From contig SHZT01000002.1 of the NCBI GenBank assembly GCA_009692185.1, positions 97,455 through 161,454 of the forward strand: a DNA stretch of 64,000 nucleotides, given 5' to 3'. The notes beneath the pieces are model-generated. The model was not told the DNA's origin, did not search any database, and saw only the letters and a list, made by a program, of their open reading frames with translations. Positions 10,035 through 19,040 of the stretch are shown in pieces. Each line of letters begins with the position of its first letter. The first letter of the stretch is position 1. Origin of the DNA: Gemmatimonadota bacterium. GTDB lineage: Bacteria; Gemmatimonadota; Gemmatimonadetes; Gemmatimonadales; GWC2-71-9. The position numbers and the translations under genes are program-made.

Positions 10035-11279
10035 ATGCCGCTCCTCGAGGGAATCCGCCTGGCCATCCAGGCGATCCTCGGCCACAAGCTCCGGTCGTTC
10101 TTCACCCTGCTCGGGATCATCGTGTCCGTGGCGTTCCTCGTGGCCACGGTCGCCGTGATCCAGGGGATGAACGCCTACGTGCGCGAGAACCTGGCCGGGG
10201 CGATCGTTGGACGGAACGCGTTCCAGGTGCGCCGGGATCCCATCCAGATCGGCCTGATTGATGACGAGACGCTCGACGAGATGCGCCGCCGGCCGATCAT
10301 CGCGCCGGAAGACGTGCCCTACGTCGAACGCGCCATTCCCGATGCCGAGGCGATTTCTCTCCAGTCCGGGTGGCCGTCGCCCATGGCGGACGTGGTCTGG
10401 CGGAACCGCACGGTGGGAGACGCGTTCATCAATGGCGTCACCGCGTCGTTTGTCGAGGTGCAGGACTATGCGGTGGCTGCGGGCGAACCTATCACCGAGA
10501 TCGATGTGCGGGAGCGCCGGCCGGTGGCCGTGCTGGGGTATGACGTGGCGAGCAAGCTGTTCGGCGACCTCGAGATCGCCATCGGGAAGAAGATCCGCAT
10601 CGTCGGGGCCGAGTTCGTGGTGAAAGGCGTGATCGCGGCAAAGGGAACAGTGTTGGGCCAGTCGTGGGACGGGTTCGTGATGCTCCCGTTCACGACGTTT
10701 GAGACGATCTACGGCCGACGCCGCACCACCGTCATTTCGGTCAAAATGCGCGAGGCAGACCAGGTCGCGAGCGCCATGGCCCGGGCGGAGGAGGCCATGC
10801 GCATCGCGCATCGCCTGCGGCCCAACGAGCTCAACGACTTCACCGTCGATACCGCCGAAGGGTTGATCGCGTTCTGGGAGGGCCTGACGCGAATTCTGTT
10901 CCGCGTCATCCCCGCCGTGGTTGCCATCGGGGTCGTGGTCGGCGGCATTGTCATCATGAACATCATGCTGATGACGGTGAATGAGCGCACCCGCGAGATC
11001 GGAATCCGGAAGTCGCTTGGGGCCACTCGGCGGGACATCCTGCGCCAGTTCATGGCCGAGGCGGTGACGCTCACGATGCTGGGTGGGGTGCTGGGATTGG
11101 CAGGGGGCATGTCGTTCGCCCTGCTCATCAACCTCCTGTCACCCCTGCCGGCCCGGGTCACCTGGTGGTCGGCCGCAATCGCGGTCACGCTGGGCGCCGT
11201 CGTGGGGATCGTGTTCGGAGTGTACCCCGCGTCGCGCGCCGCGAGACTGGACCCGATTGTCGCCTTGAGGCGCGAATGA
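10035..11279 (+). CDS. MacB/FtsX-type ABC transporter permease
   Basis: A complete 414-residue paralogue of the permease at the window start. It has an N-terminal helix (about 18-42), a MacB core domain, then FtsX helices with ERTREIGIRKSLGATRRDIL and an ending RAARLDPIVALRRE. It is coupled to the next gene by ATGA. It is transcribed divergently from the RuBisCO operon across a 170-bp spacer. No ATPase or adaptor gene accompanies the pair, so the partners must be encoded elsewhere. Confidence 0.92.
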   Translation: MPLLEGIRLAIQAILGHKLRSFFTLLGIIVSVAFLVATVAVIQGMNAYVRENLAGAIVGRNAFQVRRDPIQIGLIDDETLDEMRRRPIIAPEDVPYVERAIPDAEAISLQSGWPSPMADVVWRNRTVGDAFINGVTASFVEVQDYAVAAGEPITEIDVRERRPVAVLGYDVASKLFGDLEIAIGKKIRIVGAEFVVKGVIAAKGTVLGQSWDGFVMLPFTTFETIYGRRRTTVISVKMREADQVASAMARAEEAMRIAHRLRPNELNDFTVDTAEGLIAFWEGLTRILFRVIPAVVAIGVVVGGIVIMNIMLMTVNERTREIGIRKSLGATRRDILRQFMAEAVTLTMLGGVLGLAGGMSFALLINLLSPLPARVTWWSAAIAVTLGAVVGIVFGVYPASRAARLDPIVALRRE

Positions 11280-12547
11280 GCCGGCCGTCCATCAGCGTGG
11301 CGTCGGCAGCCAATGCCGTCGGCGAGGGCGTCGGGATCGCCTTCGACGCCATCCGCACCAACAAGCTCCGCTCGGCCCTGACGATCCTCGGTGTCGTGAT
11401 CGGCGTGGCGACGGTCATGGCGATGGCGTCCATCGTGCAGGGCATGCGGCAACAGATCGTGAGCACGCTCGAGGTCACCGGGCCGACGACGCTCCGGATC
11501 GTCCGGTTCTTCTCCTCGACGCCACTCAATCCCGATGCCCTGCCACGGGAGGTGCGGATCCGGCCGGTGATGCACCCGGACGAGGCCCGCGCGATCGGCG
11601 AGCTGCCCCAGATTCACTACTCGGCGATGTGGACCCAGGTATTCGAGCGGCTGGAGTACCAGAGCGTTCGCACGCAGCTGGTGAGCCTGTTCGGCGCCGA
11701 TGTGCGGTTCATGGAGATCATGGGTGGCGGCATGATCGGCGGGCGGCTGTTTACGCCGGCCGAGGCTAACGCGGGCGCCCCTGTCGTGGTGCTCGAACTG
11801 GAGGCGGCCGAGCACGTATTCGGGCGGCTGAACCCCCTCGACCGCACGCTCCGGGTGGGCGGCCGGCCGCTACGCGTCATCGGCCTTTACCAACGGCCCC
11901 AGAATTTCTTCGAGCCGCCGGGAGCCCCCAAGATCGCCGCAATCGTGCCGTTCGAAACGGTGCGCCGCCTGTATACCTACGACGAAACCAGCGCCCTGGT
12001 GATCGCGGTAAAGCCGCGGTCGGATGTCACGGTATCCGAAGCCATTGACGCCATCACGGTACTGCTCCGCCGAATGCGCGGGATCCGGACCGAAGCGCCC
12101 AACACCTTTGACATCATCACGTCGGAGCAGATCCTCGGCGTCTTCGACCGCCTGACCAGCGTGTTCTTCTTCGTGATGATCATCCTGTCATCGGTGGCCC
12201 TCCTGGTGGGCGGCATCGGCGTCATGGCCATCATGACCGTGTCCGTCACCGACCGGACGCGGGAGATCGGCGTTCGCAAGGCACTCGGCGCCACGCGGCG
12301 GGAGATCCTCTGGCAATTCCTGGTTGAAGCGGCGACGCTCACGCTCGTGGGCGGGGCCGTCGGGATCCTGATCGGCATCGGCACCGGCGAGGTGCTGAAG
12401 CGGGCGCTGGGATTCGAGGCCGGGGTGCCGCTGTGGAGCGCCGGGGTCGCCACGCTGGTCTCGGTGGGTATCGGGCTGGCCTTTGGGCTGCTTCCGGCGA
12501 ACCGGGCGGCGAAGATGGATCCGGTGGAAGCCCTGCGGTACGAGTAA
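11276..12547 (+). CDS. MacB/FtsX-type ABC transporter permease, second of pair
   Basis: A 423-residue permease with the same architecture as the gene at 1088-2329 (N-terminal helix, MacB core, ERTREIGVRKALGATRREIL-like motif written DRTREIGVRKALGATRREIL here, three C-terminal helices). It ends NRAAKMDPVEALRYE. ATG 11276 overlaps the previous stop. The gene order and overlap copy those of the first permease pair, so the two pairs probably arose by duplication of a two-gene unit. Confidence 0.92.
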   Translation: MSRPSISVASAANAVGEGVGIAFDAIRTNKLRSALTILGVVIGVATVMAMASIVQGMRQQIVSTLEVTGPTTLRIVRFFSSTPLNPDALPREVRIRPVMHPDEARAIGELPQIHYSAMWTQVFERLEYQSVRTQLVSLFGADVRFMEIMGGGMIGGRLFTPAEANAGAPVVVLELEAAEHVFGRLNPLDRTLRVGGRPLRVIGLYQRPQNFFEPPGAPKIAAIVPFETVRRLYTYDETSALVIAVKPRSDVTVSEAIDAITVLLRRMRGIRTEAPNTFDIITSEQILGVFDRLTSVFFFVMIILSSVALLVGGIGVMAIMTVSVTDRTREIGVRKALGATRREILWQFLVEAATLTLVGGAVGILIGIGTGEVLKRALGFEAGVPLWSAGVATLVSVGIGLAFGLLPANRAAKMDPVEALRYE

Positions 12548-12556
12548 ATTGCCCCA

Positions 12557-13279
12557 ATGCCCGACCCCGTGGATCTCCTCGCCATTGCCGCCCATCCCGA
12601 CGACGTCGAACTGACGTGCGGCGGGACGCTCATCAGGACGGCCCGCGCGGGCCAGCGCACCGGCATCCTGGATCTTACCGCCGGCGAGACTGGCACCCGC
12701 GGCAGCCGCGAGATCCGGGCACAGGAAGCCGCCGAAGCAGCGAAGACCCTGGGCGTCAGTGAACGGGCGAACGCCGGCCTCCCCGACGCGCACCTCCACA
12801 ACACCGACGAGACCCGGCGGGTCGTGGTGAAGTGGCTCCGGCACTTCCGCCCGAAGACGGTCATTCTCCCGTACCCCGTCGGCCGGCATCCCGATCACCG
12901 GGCGGCCTCGGACCTCGGGAGAGACGCGTGTTTCCTCTCGGGCCTCAAGAACTACGATGCCGAGGGCGAGGCGCACCGGCCGCAGAAGATCCTGTACGCG
13001 CTGGCATACCGGGAAGACCCGGTGAAGCCGACGTTCGTGGTGGACATCTCCGCCGAGTTTGACACCAAGATGGCCGCGATCAAGTGCTACGCGTCGCAAT
13101 TCGAGGGCGCCAAGGCCGCCGGTGAGATTTTCCCCACCGGGCACAACCTGTACGAACTCGTGCGGGTGCACAGCGCGCACTACGGCAGTCTCATTCGCAC
13201 CGCCTACGGCGAACCGTTCATGACGTTCGAGACGGTTCGCGTCGATGACGTAGTGCGAATGGGCGTTATCTCGATGTAA
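12557..13279 (+). CDS. bshB1: Bacillithiol biosynthesis deacetylase BshB1
   Basis: A 240-residue LmbE/PIG-L-family zinc deacetylase. The metal-binding motif HPDD is at residues 13-16, with the partner motif GRHPDHRAA near 108 and the block TAGETGTRGS typical of BshB1. It would remove the acetyl group from N-acetylglucosaminyl-malate, the second step of bacillithiol synthesis. bshA and bshC are not in the window. The next two genes handle cysteine sulfur and tRNA thiolation, so this is a small sulfur/thiol cluster. Confidence 0.88.
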   Translation: MPDPVDLLAIAAHPDDVELTCGGTLIRTARAGQRTGILDLTAGETGTRGSREIRAQEAAEAAKTLGVSERANAGLPDAHLHNTDETRRVVVKWLRHFRPKTVILPYPVGRHPDHRAASDLGRDACFLSGLKNYDAEGEAHRPQKILYALAYREDPVKPTFVVDISAEFDTKMAAIKCYASQFEGAKAAGEIFPTGHNLYELVRVHSAHYGSLIRTAYGEPFMTFETVRVDDVVRMGVISM

Positions 13280-13291
13280 ATTCCCACGGCC

Positions 13292-14464
13292 ATGACCCAG
13301 TCCGTCTACCTCGACAACGCCGCTACTACCCCGATCCGTCCGGAGGTGCTGGAGGCTATGATGCCATACCTCACCGCCGACAAGTTCGGCAACCCCAGCT
13401 CGGCGCACACCCACGGGCGTGCCGCCAAGGCCGGGGTGGAGGGCGCGCGTCGCCAGGTGGCCACGGCCCTCGGCTGTGACGCCCGCGAGGTCATCTTCAC
13501 CTCGGGTGGGACCGAGTGCGACAACCTGGCCATCCTGGGCGGAGCGTTCGCGGCGCGAGCGGCCGGGCGGCCGTTCCGGGTGGCCGTGACATCTACTGAT
13601 CACAAGGCCATGCTGGCCGCGGCGCACGCGGTGGAGCACCTGGGGGGTGAGGCCATTGTGTTGCCGGTGGACCGGCAGGGTGCCGCTGACCTCGAGGCCG
13701 TGGACGCCGCGCTCGCCAAGGGCATCGGCGTCCTGGGCACGATGTGGGTCAACAACGAGACCGGTGTGATCCAGGACGTGGCCGCGCTCGGCGCCCGGTG
13801 TGCGGCGGCCGGCACGCCCTTCCACGTGGACGCCGTACAGGCATTGGGGAAAATCCAATGTCGCATGGGGGACACCACCGCGACGTTCCTGGCCGTTTCC
13901 GGTCACAAGATTGGTGGGCCCAAGGGAATCGGCGCGCTCGTGGTCAAGAACCGCGAGGCACTCGAGTCCCTCCTGCACGGCGGGGGGCAGCAGTGGGGCA
14001 TCCGGCCCGGCACGGAGAACGTTCCGGGCATCGTCGGCCTGGGCCGTGCGGCCGAGCTGGCGGTAGCCGAGGTCGGGACCACGAGCGCGCACGTGGCCTC
14101 GCTCCGTGACGAACTGGAGCGATGTCTTCGCGAGCGCATCCCGGACCTCGTCGTCAACGGCGCCGACGCCGTGCGCGCACCCCACGTTTCCAATGTCACC
14201 ATCCCCGGCACCGACAGCAGCACGCTCCTCATGCACCTGGACCTGGACGGCATCGCGTGCTCCGCAGCATCAGCCTGCAGCACCGGCGCGGCCGAACCGT
14301 CACACGTGCTGATCGCCATGGGCCTCGCGCACGACCTGGCGGCCTCCTCGCTGCGGTTCTCGTTCGGAAAGCAGAACACGAAGGCCGATGTCGCTTGGGT
14401 CGTCGAGATCCTCCCCGAGGCTGTTTCCCGGGCACGGCAGGTGGCGGGGGCACTGGGGAGATGA
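13292..14464 (+). CDS. Cysteine desulfurase (NifS/IscS family)
   Basis: A 390-residue PLP-dependent class V aminotransferase-fold enzyme. The N-terminal signature is YLDNAATTPIRPEV, the PLP Lys is Lys206 in SGHKIGGPKG and the persulfide-forming Cys is Cys329 in the loop SACSTGAAEPSHVL. It releases sulfur from cysteine for Fe-S clusters or thionucleosides. Its stop overlaps the mnmA start (ATGA), which suggests it feeds MnmA directly. Confidence 0.94.
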   Translation: MTQSVYLDNAATTPIRPEVLEAMMPYLTADKFGNPSSAHTHGRAAKAGVEGARRQVATALGCDAREVIFTSGGTECDNLAILGGAFAARAAGRPFRVAVTSTDHKAMLAAAHAVEHLGGEAIVLPVDRQGAADLEAVDAALAKGIGVLGTMWVNNETGVIQDVAALGARCAAAGTPFHVDAVQALGKIQCRMGDTTATFLAVSGHKIGGPKGIGALVVKNREALESLLHGGGQQWGIRPGTENVPGIVGLGRAAELAVAEVGTTSAHVASLRDELERCLRERIPDLVVNGADAVRAPHVSNVTIPGTDSSTLLMHLDLDGIACSAASACSTGAAEPSHVLIAMGLAHDLAASSLRFSFGKQNTKADVAWVVEILPEAVSRARQVAGALGR

Positions 14465-15546
14465 CGACGGGTAGACGGGTAGACGGGTCGACGGGTGGAC
14501 GCGTCCTCGTGGCCATGTCAGGGGGAGTCGATTCCTCCGTCGCCGCTGCATTGCTCGTCGAGCAGGGCTACGAGGTCATCGGTGCCACCATGCGCCTGTT
14601 CTGCTACAGCGACAAGGACGTGGCCGACCGGCCGTGCTGCTCCATGGACTCCATTGCGGACGCGGCAGCAGTCGCCGCGAAGCTGGGGATCCCCCACTAC
14701 ACGCTCAACCTGGCCGACCGCTTCGGCCGCGACGTGATCGGCGATTTCGTCGCCGAGTACTCGCGGGGCCGGACGCCGATTCCATGCGTGCGGTGCAATT
14801 CGTTCACCAAGTTCCGCGACCTGCTGACCCATGCGGACGCGCTCGCGTGTGACTACATCGCGACCGGGCACTACGCGATCGCCCGCGACGGCGCCCTGTT
14901 CCGCGGCCGGGACCCTGGGAAGGACCAGAGCTATTTCCTGTGGGGCATTGACCGGCAGGTGATCGCGCGGATGCTCACCCCGGTGGGCGAGCAGACCAAG
15001 CCCGAAACCCGCGCCGCCGCCCGCAACCTGGGGTTGATCACCGCGGACAAGGCCGAATCGGTGGAGATCTGTTTCGTTCCCGATGGCGACTATGTGAAGA
15101 TCCTGGAGGAAAACCTTCCGAGCGACGCGCCCGCTCTTGCGCCCGGGCCGGTCGTCACCACGAGCGGGCGCATGGTAGGGGAACACGAGGGGTTCGCGCG
15201 CTACACGATCGGCCAGCGGCGGCGCCTGCCCGCGCTGGGCGAGCCGATGTACGTCGTGAGCATCCAGCCCGAGACACGCTCGGTGGTCGTCGGCACGGCT
15301 GATGAGTTGTTCGGCCACCGGGTGGAGCTCGACGAGCTGAACTGGCTCGCGACGCCGCTCGGGGTGGGTGACACGTGCCAGGTGCAGATTCGCTATCGCA
15401 GCAAGGCCGTTCCCGCCCGGGTAAGCACGATCAGCGGCGCGAGCCTGACGCTGGACCTGAGCGAGCCGGCGCGCGCGATTACCCCCGGACAGTCGGGCGT
15501 GCTGTACGACGGCGAACGCGTGTTGGGCGGAGGATTGATCGCCTGA
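14461..15546 (+). CDS. mnmA: tRNA-specific 2-thiouridylase MnmA
   Basis: A 361-residue enzyme that thiolates U34 of Lys, Glu and Gln tRNAs. The PP-loop SGGVDSS is at 20-26, the catalytic Cys109 with Cys112 in PCVRCNSFTKF, the second catalytic Cys204 in ICFVPDGDY, and the tRNA-binding motif near GKDQSYFLW. About 14 extra N-terminal residues (TTGRRVDGSTGG) are encoded by an 8-bp tandem repeat inserted right after the start codon. The start is coupled to the desulfurase gene by ATGA. Confidence 0.95.
   Translation: MTTGRRVDGSTGGRVLVAMSGGVDSSVAAALLVEQGYEVIGATMRLFCYSDKDVADRPCCSMDSIADAAAVAAKLGIPHYTLNLADRFGRDVIGDFVAEYSRGRTPIPCVRCNSFTKFRDLLTHADALACDYIATGHYAIARDGALFRGRDPGKDQSYFLWGIDRQVIARMLTPVGEQTKPETRAAARNLGLITADKAESVEICFVPDGDYVKILEENLPSDAPALAPGPVVTTSGRMVGEHEGFARYTIGQRRRLPALGEPMYVVSIQPETRSVVVGTADELFGHRVELDELNWLATPLGVGDTCQVQIRYRSKAVPARVSTISGASLTLDLSEPARAITPGQSGVLYDGERVLGGGLIA
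14464..14505 (+). repeat. 8-bp tandem repeat inside the mnmA 5' coding end
   Basis: Five imperfect copies of GACGGGTA (variants GACGGGTC, GACGGGTG, GACGCGTC) directly after the mnmA start codon. They are in frame and translated. There is no inverted second arm here. Confidence 0.8.
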
Positions 15547-16124
15547 GCGTCAAGCCAAACGTTCTTTTGGGCGTGGGACTTGGCCTGTTCGTCCTCATCA
15601 TCGCCGCACTCCTGGTCCCCACGTTCATCCACACCGAGACCCCGGCCTATCGGCCCCGCATCGTCGGCATCGCGATTCCTGCAATGGGACTCGCGATCGA
15701 CACGGTGACGATCGACGCGGGGGCCGAGCACCGCTGGCGCTTCTTCGATTTCGAGCGGGGCCTGGTCTCCGATCCGCCGGACACAACGGGCTGGGACATC
15801 GCGTTCCAGCGGTTTCATGTCATCCCTTCGGGGGAAATCGCGAACCTGGGCTCGCTCGCGTTCGACTCGGTACTCCAGGCACCCGACTCGGGGTATGTGC
15901 GGACGACGTTCGGGCGGGACACGGTCAACGCGGCGACGGCGCGCTGGTACACCTACAGCTACTTCAGCCACCTGCTGACGCCGAAGCCCGATGTGTTCGC
16001 GCTGCGGACACGCGAGGGGCGGCTCGTGAAACTGCAGATCTTCAGCTACTACTGCCCCGGGCCGACGCCGGGGTGTGTCACGTTCCGCTACGGGTGGCTG
16101 GGAGCCGGCCGGGGGGTTCAGTAA
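15543..16124 (+). CDS. HmuY-like membrane-anchored protein
   Basis: One N-terminal helix (VLLGVGLGLFVLIIAALLV) anchors an extracytoplasmic beta domain of about 150 residues. The spaced motifs TGWDIAFQRFHVI, WYTYSYFSHLLTPKPDVFALRT and LVKLQIFSYY resemble the HmuY heme-binding family, judged from memory. The start is unclear: CTG 15543 would overlap the mnmA stop as CTGA and give a basic residue before the helix, while TTG 15567 and GTG 15573 are the next choices. The 3' end overlaps the convergent gene by 47 bases. Confidence 0.65.
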   Translation: MSVKPNVLLGVGLGLFVLIIAALLVPTFIHTETPAYRPRIVGIAIPAMGLAIDTVTIDAGAEHRWRFFDFERGLVSDPPDTTGWDIAFQRFHVIPSGEIANLGSLAFDSVLQAPDSGYVRTTFGRDTVNAATARWYTYSYFSHLLTPKPDVFALRTREGRLVKLQIFSYYCPGPTPGCVTFRYGWLGAGRGVQ

Positions 16125-17592
16125 CGAGCGTCGAAAATGCGGCGGTGAGAATGCGTCCGCCCCGTTTCACCTGGACCCAGATCCGGTAGCTGCCGGGGCT
16201 CGGAAACGAGTATGGGAATGCCAGGTTGCTCGCCAGACCACCTTCGTGCGCCATCGCGTCATGCCCCACCAGTTTCCGAGTCACCGATCCCGCCAGTGTA
16301 TCCGCGGCCGTTCGCAGAACAAAGGTCTGCTGGGCTGCCCAGGAGATCGTTCCCATCGGGTGGAGATGCACGAAGACCTCTCCGTCGTCCCGGACGATGA
16401 CGGCATGGCCGGCCATCCCCATGTAAGGCTGCAATTCCGCCGTTTTGCCGCTGGGCCCGGCGACGCTGAACTCGAGGCGCGCGTCCGTCCCTACGACCAT
16501 CGGCCCCGCTCCGCGGTGCCAGACCATCGTCGCGCCGTCGCCCAACGACGCAACCGTGTCTGCGATGACGCGAGGGGCAACCCACCAGCCATCATCGGGA
16601 TCGCCGGCTTCACCCTTCGGCGCCGCCAGGTCTACCGAGTCCCTCACGGTTTCGCTGAACCCACTCTCGTGCACCAGGTCGGCATAGACGCGATAGGGCC
16701 CGGCCGGGAGCGGCGGGAGTGGCGTCGCGAAAGTGTTGGAGTCCGTGGGGACGGGATGCAGGTGCGCGAAGGCACCGACGTCGGAGCGAACCAGAAAGAG
16801 GTGCATGAGGTGCCCGTGATCGGGAATGAACGGCGTCCAGCGCCGGTCCCGCACGGCATCGTTGAGCGTCAGCAGGAATCGACCATCACTGCCGAGGGAA
16901 GCGTGCGCTCCGGTCGGCCGGTAGATCGTCCGCTGGTATGCCCGGTCGACGTCGTTCCACCAACCGCGCCCGAGAAACAGGCCGATGCCAACCCCCGCCG
17001 TGGCAATGCCGGTCGCGATCCGGCCGTGGCGCCGGTTCCGTGGAGCCGGCGGCTCGCCGGGCGGCACCACGCTCTCCCGCGCCGCGGCGCGCGCGATCGT
17101 GATCAGACCAATGACCAGGAAGGCGGCGATCGCGCCCAGGCCCAGGGCCATGCCCTGCCCCATTTCCAGGCGCCGCGTGGCGACCGCCTGGACCGGCACG
17201 TTGACCATGCCGCTTCCCGCTGCCCCTGACACCGTCACCCGCACTGCGTAGGAGCCGCCGGTCATGAGCCACAACTGCGCGGAGTAGAGCAGCGAATCCC
17301 CGGGAACCAGCCGGGCGGTGTCGGCTGGAGGCGGCGCGGCGGTCCGAGGGTCCCAGTAGACCGGCACGACGGTCACCGCGTCCGGGCGCCCGCCCGAGAG
17401 CACCCGCACCGTAATGTCCGCCTGTCCGGGAACGACCGCCGCCGCGCGTACAATCACGCGCACGGCGTAGGGGCCGGCGTTCCCCTCGAAGTAGACGTTG
17501 GGGCTGCCGACGTGCGCGGACAAAGCCACGACCATTGCCGCCACGCTGATCAGCCGCCGCGCGCGCTTCACCGCCTGACCCGTGACATCCAC
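16078..17592 (-). CDS. Membrane protein with DHGH and HLHP histidine motifs
   Basis: A 504-residue protein of unknown function. Residues 1-25 look like a signal peptide. A beta-rich domain follows (about 30-140), then two helices (about 147-168 and 191-208), then a large outer part with DHGH at 258-261, MHLF at 263-266 and HLHP at both 277-280 and 409-412. The His pattern suggests metal, perhaps copper, binding, but that is inference. Its start overlaps the preceding multi-pass protein gene by 25 bases, so the two are likely partners. Confidence 0.75.
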   Translation of the reverse strand: MDVTGQAVKRARRLISVAAMVVALSAHVGSPNVYFEGNAGPYAVRVIVRAAAVVPGQADITVRVLSGGRPDAVTVVPVYWDPRTAAPPPADTARLVPGDSLLYSAQLWLMTGGSYAVRVTVSGAAGSGMVNVPVQAVATRRLEMGQGMALGLGAIAAFLVIGLITIARAAARESVVPPGEPPAPRNRRHGRIATGIATAGVGIGLFLGRGWWNDVDRAYQRTIYRPTGAHASLGSDGRFLLTLNDAVRDRRWTPFIPDHGHLMHLFLVRSDVGAFAHLHPVPTDSNTFATPLPPLPAGPYRVYADLVHESGFSETVRDSVDLAAPKGEAGDPDDGWWVAPRVIADTVASLGDGATMVWHRGAGPMVVGTDARLEFSVAGPSGKTAELQPYMGMAGHAVIVRDDGEVFVHLHPMGTISWAAQQTFVLRTAADTLAGSVTRKLVGHDAMAHEGGLASNLAFPYSFPSPGSYRIWVQVKRGGRILTAAFSTLVTEPPGRLPATRSGT

Positions 17593-18725
17593 GATCCCAG
17601 CGCCAGCCCCACCCGGCTGGTCACCGCTGCGGCCAGCGCCGCGATACAGAGTTGGCGCAGGAAGCTCGCGCGACTCGGGTTAAGGTCCCAGAACTCGTGC
17701 TCGAACGTACCGGGGCGGCTGTTGTAGTTCCACCGGCCCACCCCGAAGAACCAGTTCTCCGATGCGGGCGAAATCTGGAACATGCTCACGTACCACTGGG
17801 TCACCAGCAGCAGCGCAATGAACGTGACGCCGATTGCCGGCGCGACAAGCCAGTCGCTGCGGTGCTGCCAGCGACGCATCAGCCAGTCCACGCCGGCGGC
17901 CGGGACAATCATGATGATCGGGAAGGGCGGCGGCACCATGTGCGTGATCTCCCGGTACACCGGCGCCAGCCCCGGCGTGGCGGGAAGCACTTCGAGCAAC
18001 CACAACATGACGGCGGTGATCGTCATGTAGACCGCGGCGGCGAACGTCGCGGGCCATGGGATCTTCGCTACCCGGGCGCCCAGCGCCAGGACCGCCGGAA
18101 ACGCGAGCGCGGACGAGATGTAGTACACGCCGTTGTGGGCCGCGTTTGGGAACCCGTTGTACTCGAACGTGAAGAGCGAGTAGTTGGTGAGCAAGACGCC
18201 CGCGCCGAATGCCACGAGGTATCCCGGCAGCTTCCCGAGGGAGCCGGCCGCGCGATTCTGGAACGACGTCACCATGAGCAGGGCGCCCAGCTCGATAGCG
18301 GTGAAGCCGAGCCCGAGGATGCTGTGCGGCGGGCTCAGGATTCTCACGTCGAGGCCGTAGGCGTCGTGCCACCAGTTGTCGAACGGGGCCGAGGCGACCA
18401 TGGCGAACGAGCCCCAGATGGCCACCCACGCACCGAGGGGTCCGCGGAATCCCCAGAAACTCACGCTGGCCGAGCGCTCGTCGATGGTCCCGGCAAACGT
18501 GGTCTTGAGCACCAGCCAGCCACACGTCAGCCCCGCGATCGTTCCGCTCGCGTAGATCATCATGTGCGCGGGCGTCCAGAATGTGTCGCGCCCAATGCCG
18601 CGGTGCCACGAGATATCCCACGTGACGCCGATGACGGCGCACGCGGCCGCGACGAGCACGGCGGGGACATACCACGGGATGCCCGGCGGCAAACCGGCGG
18701 TGTCGGCCGGGAGTGTCGTTGCCAT
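17568..18725 (-). CDS. Multi-pass membrane protein, unknown function
   Basis: A 385-residue protein with about nine hydrophobic helices and short loops. Conserved-looking polar residues inside or next to helices include WDISWHRGIGRDTFWTPAH near residue 33 and WWHDAYGLDV. I do not recognise a family; the His/Asp-bearing first loop could be a metal or heme ligand site. ATG 18725 shares one base with the upstream MOSC stop (TGATG), and its 3' end overlaps the DHGH protein gene, so all three are one transcript. Confidence 0.75.
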   Translation of the reverse strand: MATTLPADTAGLPPGIPWYVPAVLVAAACAVIGVTWDISWHRGIGRDTFWTPAHMMIYASGTIAGLTCGWLVLKTTFAGTIDERSASVSFWGFRGPLGAWVAIWGSFAMVASAPFDNWWHDAYGLDVRILSPPHSILGLGFTAIELGALLMVTSFQNRAAGSLGKLPGYLVAFGAGVLLTNYSLFTFEYNGFPNAAHNGVYYISSALAFPAVLALGARVAKIPWPATFAAAVYMTITAVMLWLLEVLPATPGLAPVYREITHMVPPPFPIIMIVPAAGVDWLMRRWQHRSDWLVAPAIGVTFIALLLVTQWYVSMFQISPASENWFFGVGRWNYNSRPGTFEHEFWDLNPSRASFLRQLCIAALAAAVTSRVGLALGSWMSRVRR

Positions 18726-19036
18726 CAGGATTCTCCTTCCCAGCGCACGTGATCGCCGACGGAGATGACGCCCTCGTCCAGCACCTCGCCGAACGCGCCG
18801 CCTCGCCAATCAGGATGCATCGCGGCTTCGAGTCCGTCGAGGGCCTCCTCCATTCGCTCGCACGGCTTGGTCTCGCCCAGCACCCGCAACCGGCACGCGC
18901 CGATCACCAGCACCTTGCCACGCGTGTCTTTGAGGGGAATGCCGCTGACCATCAGGTTGGCCCTTCGGGATGCGGGATCCATCGGGCCTTTGTGGAAGCG
19001 CTTGATCCAGATCGCTTCTAGCCGACCCCCGCTCAC
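18725..19036 (-). CDS. MOSC-domain protein with an internal deletion
   Basis: Only 103 residues, against about 145-160 for the family. The N-terminus ([17 protein letters not shown]) runs straight into [18 protein letters not shown] and the conserved Cys of [10 protein letters not shown], then [11 protein letters not shown]. The middle stretch with the glycine-rich GRGI-G and RQVTL-E blocks, about 40-45 residues, is absent, while the frame is intact. MOSC proteins handle molybdenum-cofactor sulfur; this copy may be inactive. It lies four bases after the barrel-protein gene and overlaps the next gene. Confidence 0.75.
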   Translation of the reverse strand: MSGGRLEAIWIKRFHKGPMDPASRRANLMVSGIPLKDTRGKVLVIGACRLRVLGETKPCERMEEALDGLEAAMHPDWRGGAFGEVLDEGVISVGDHVRWEGES

Positions 19037-19040
19037 CGGG

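Noticed and set aside
12188-14236. A 682-codon minus-strand open frame
   Set aside because: It runs antisense to three clear genes (permease, bshB1, desulfurase) and its composition (Arg/Gly/His-rich, no family motif) is typical of GC-rich shadows.
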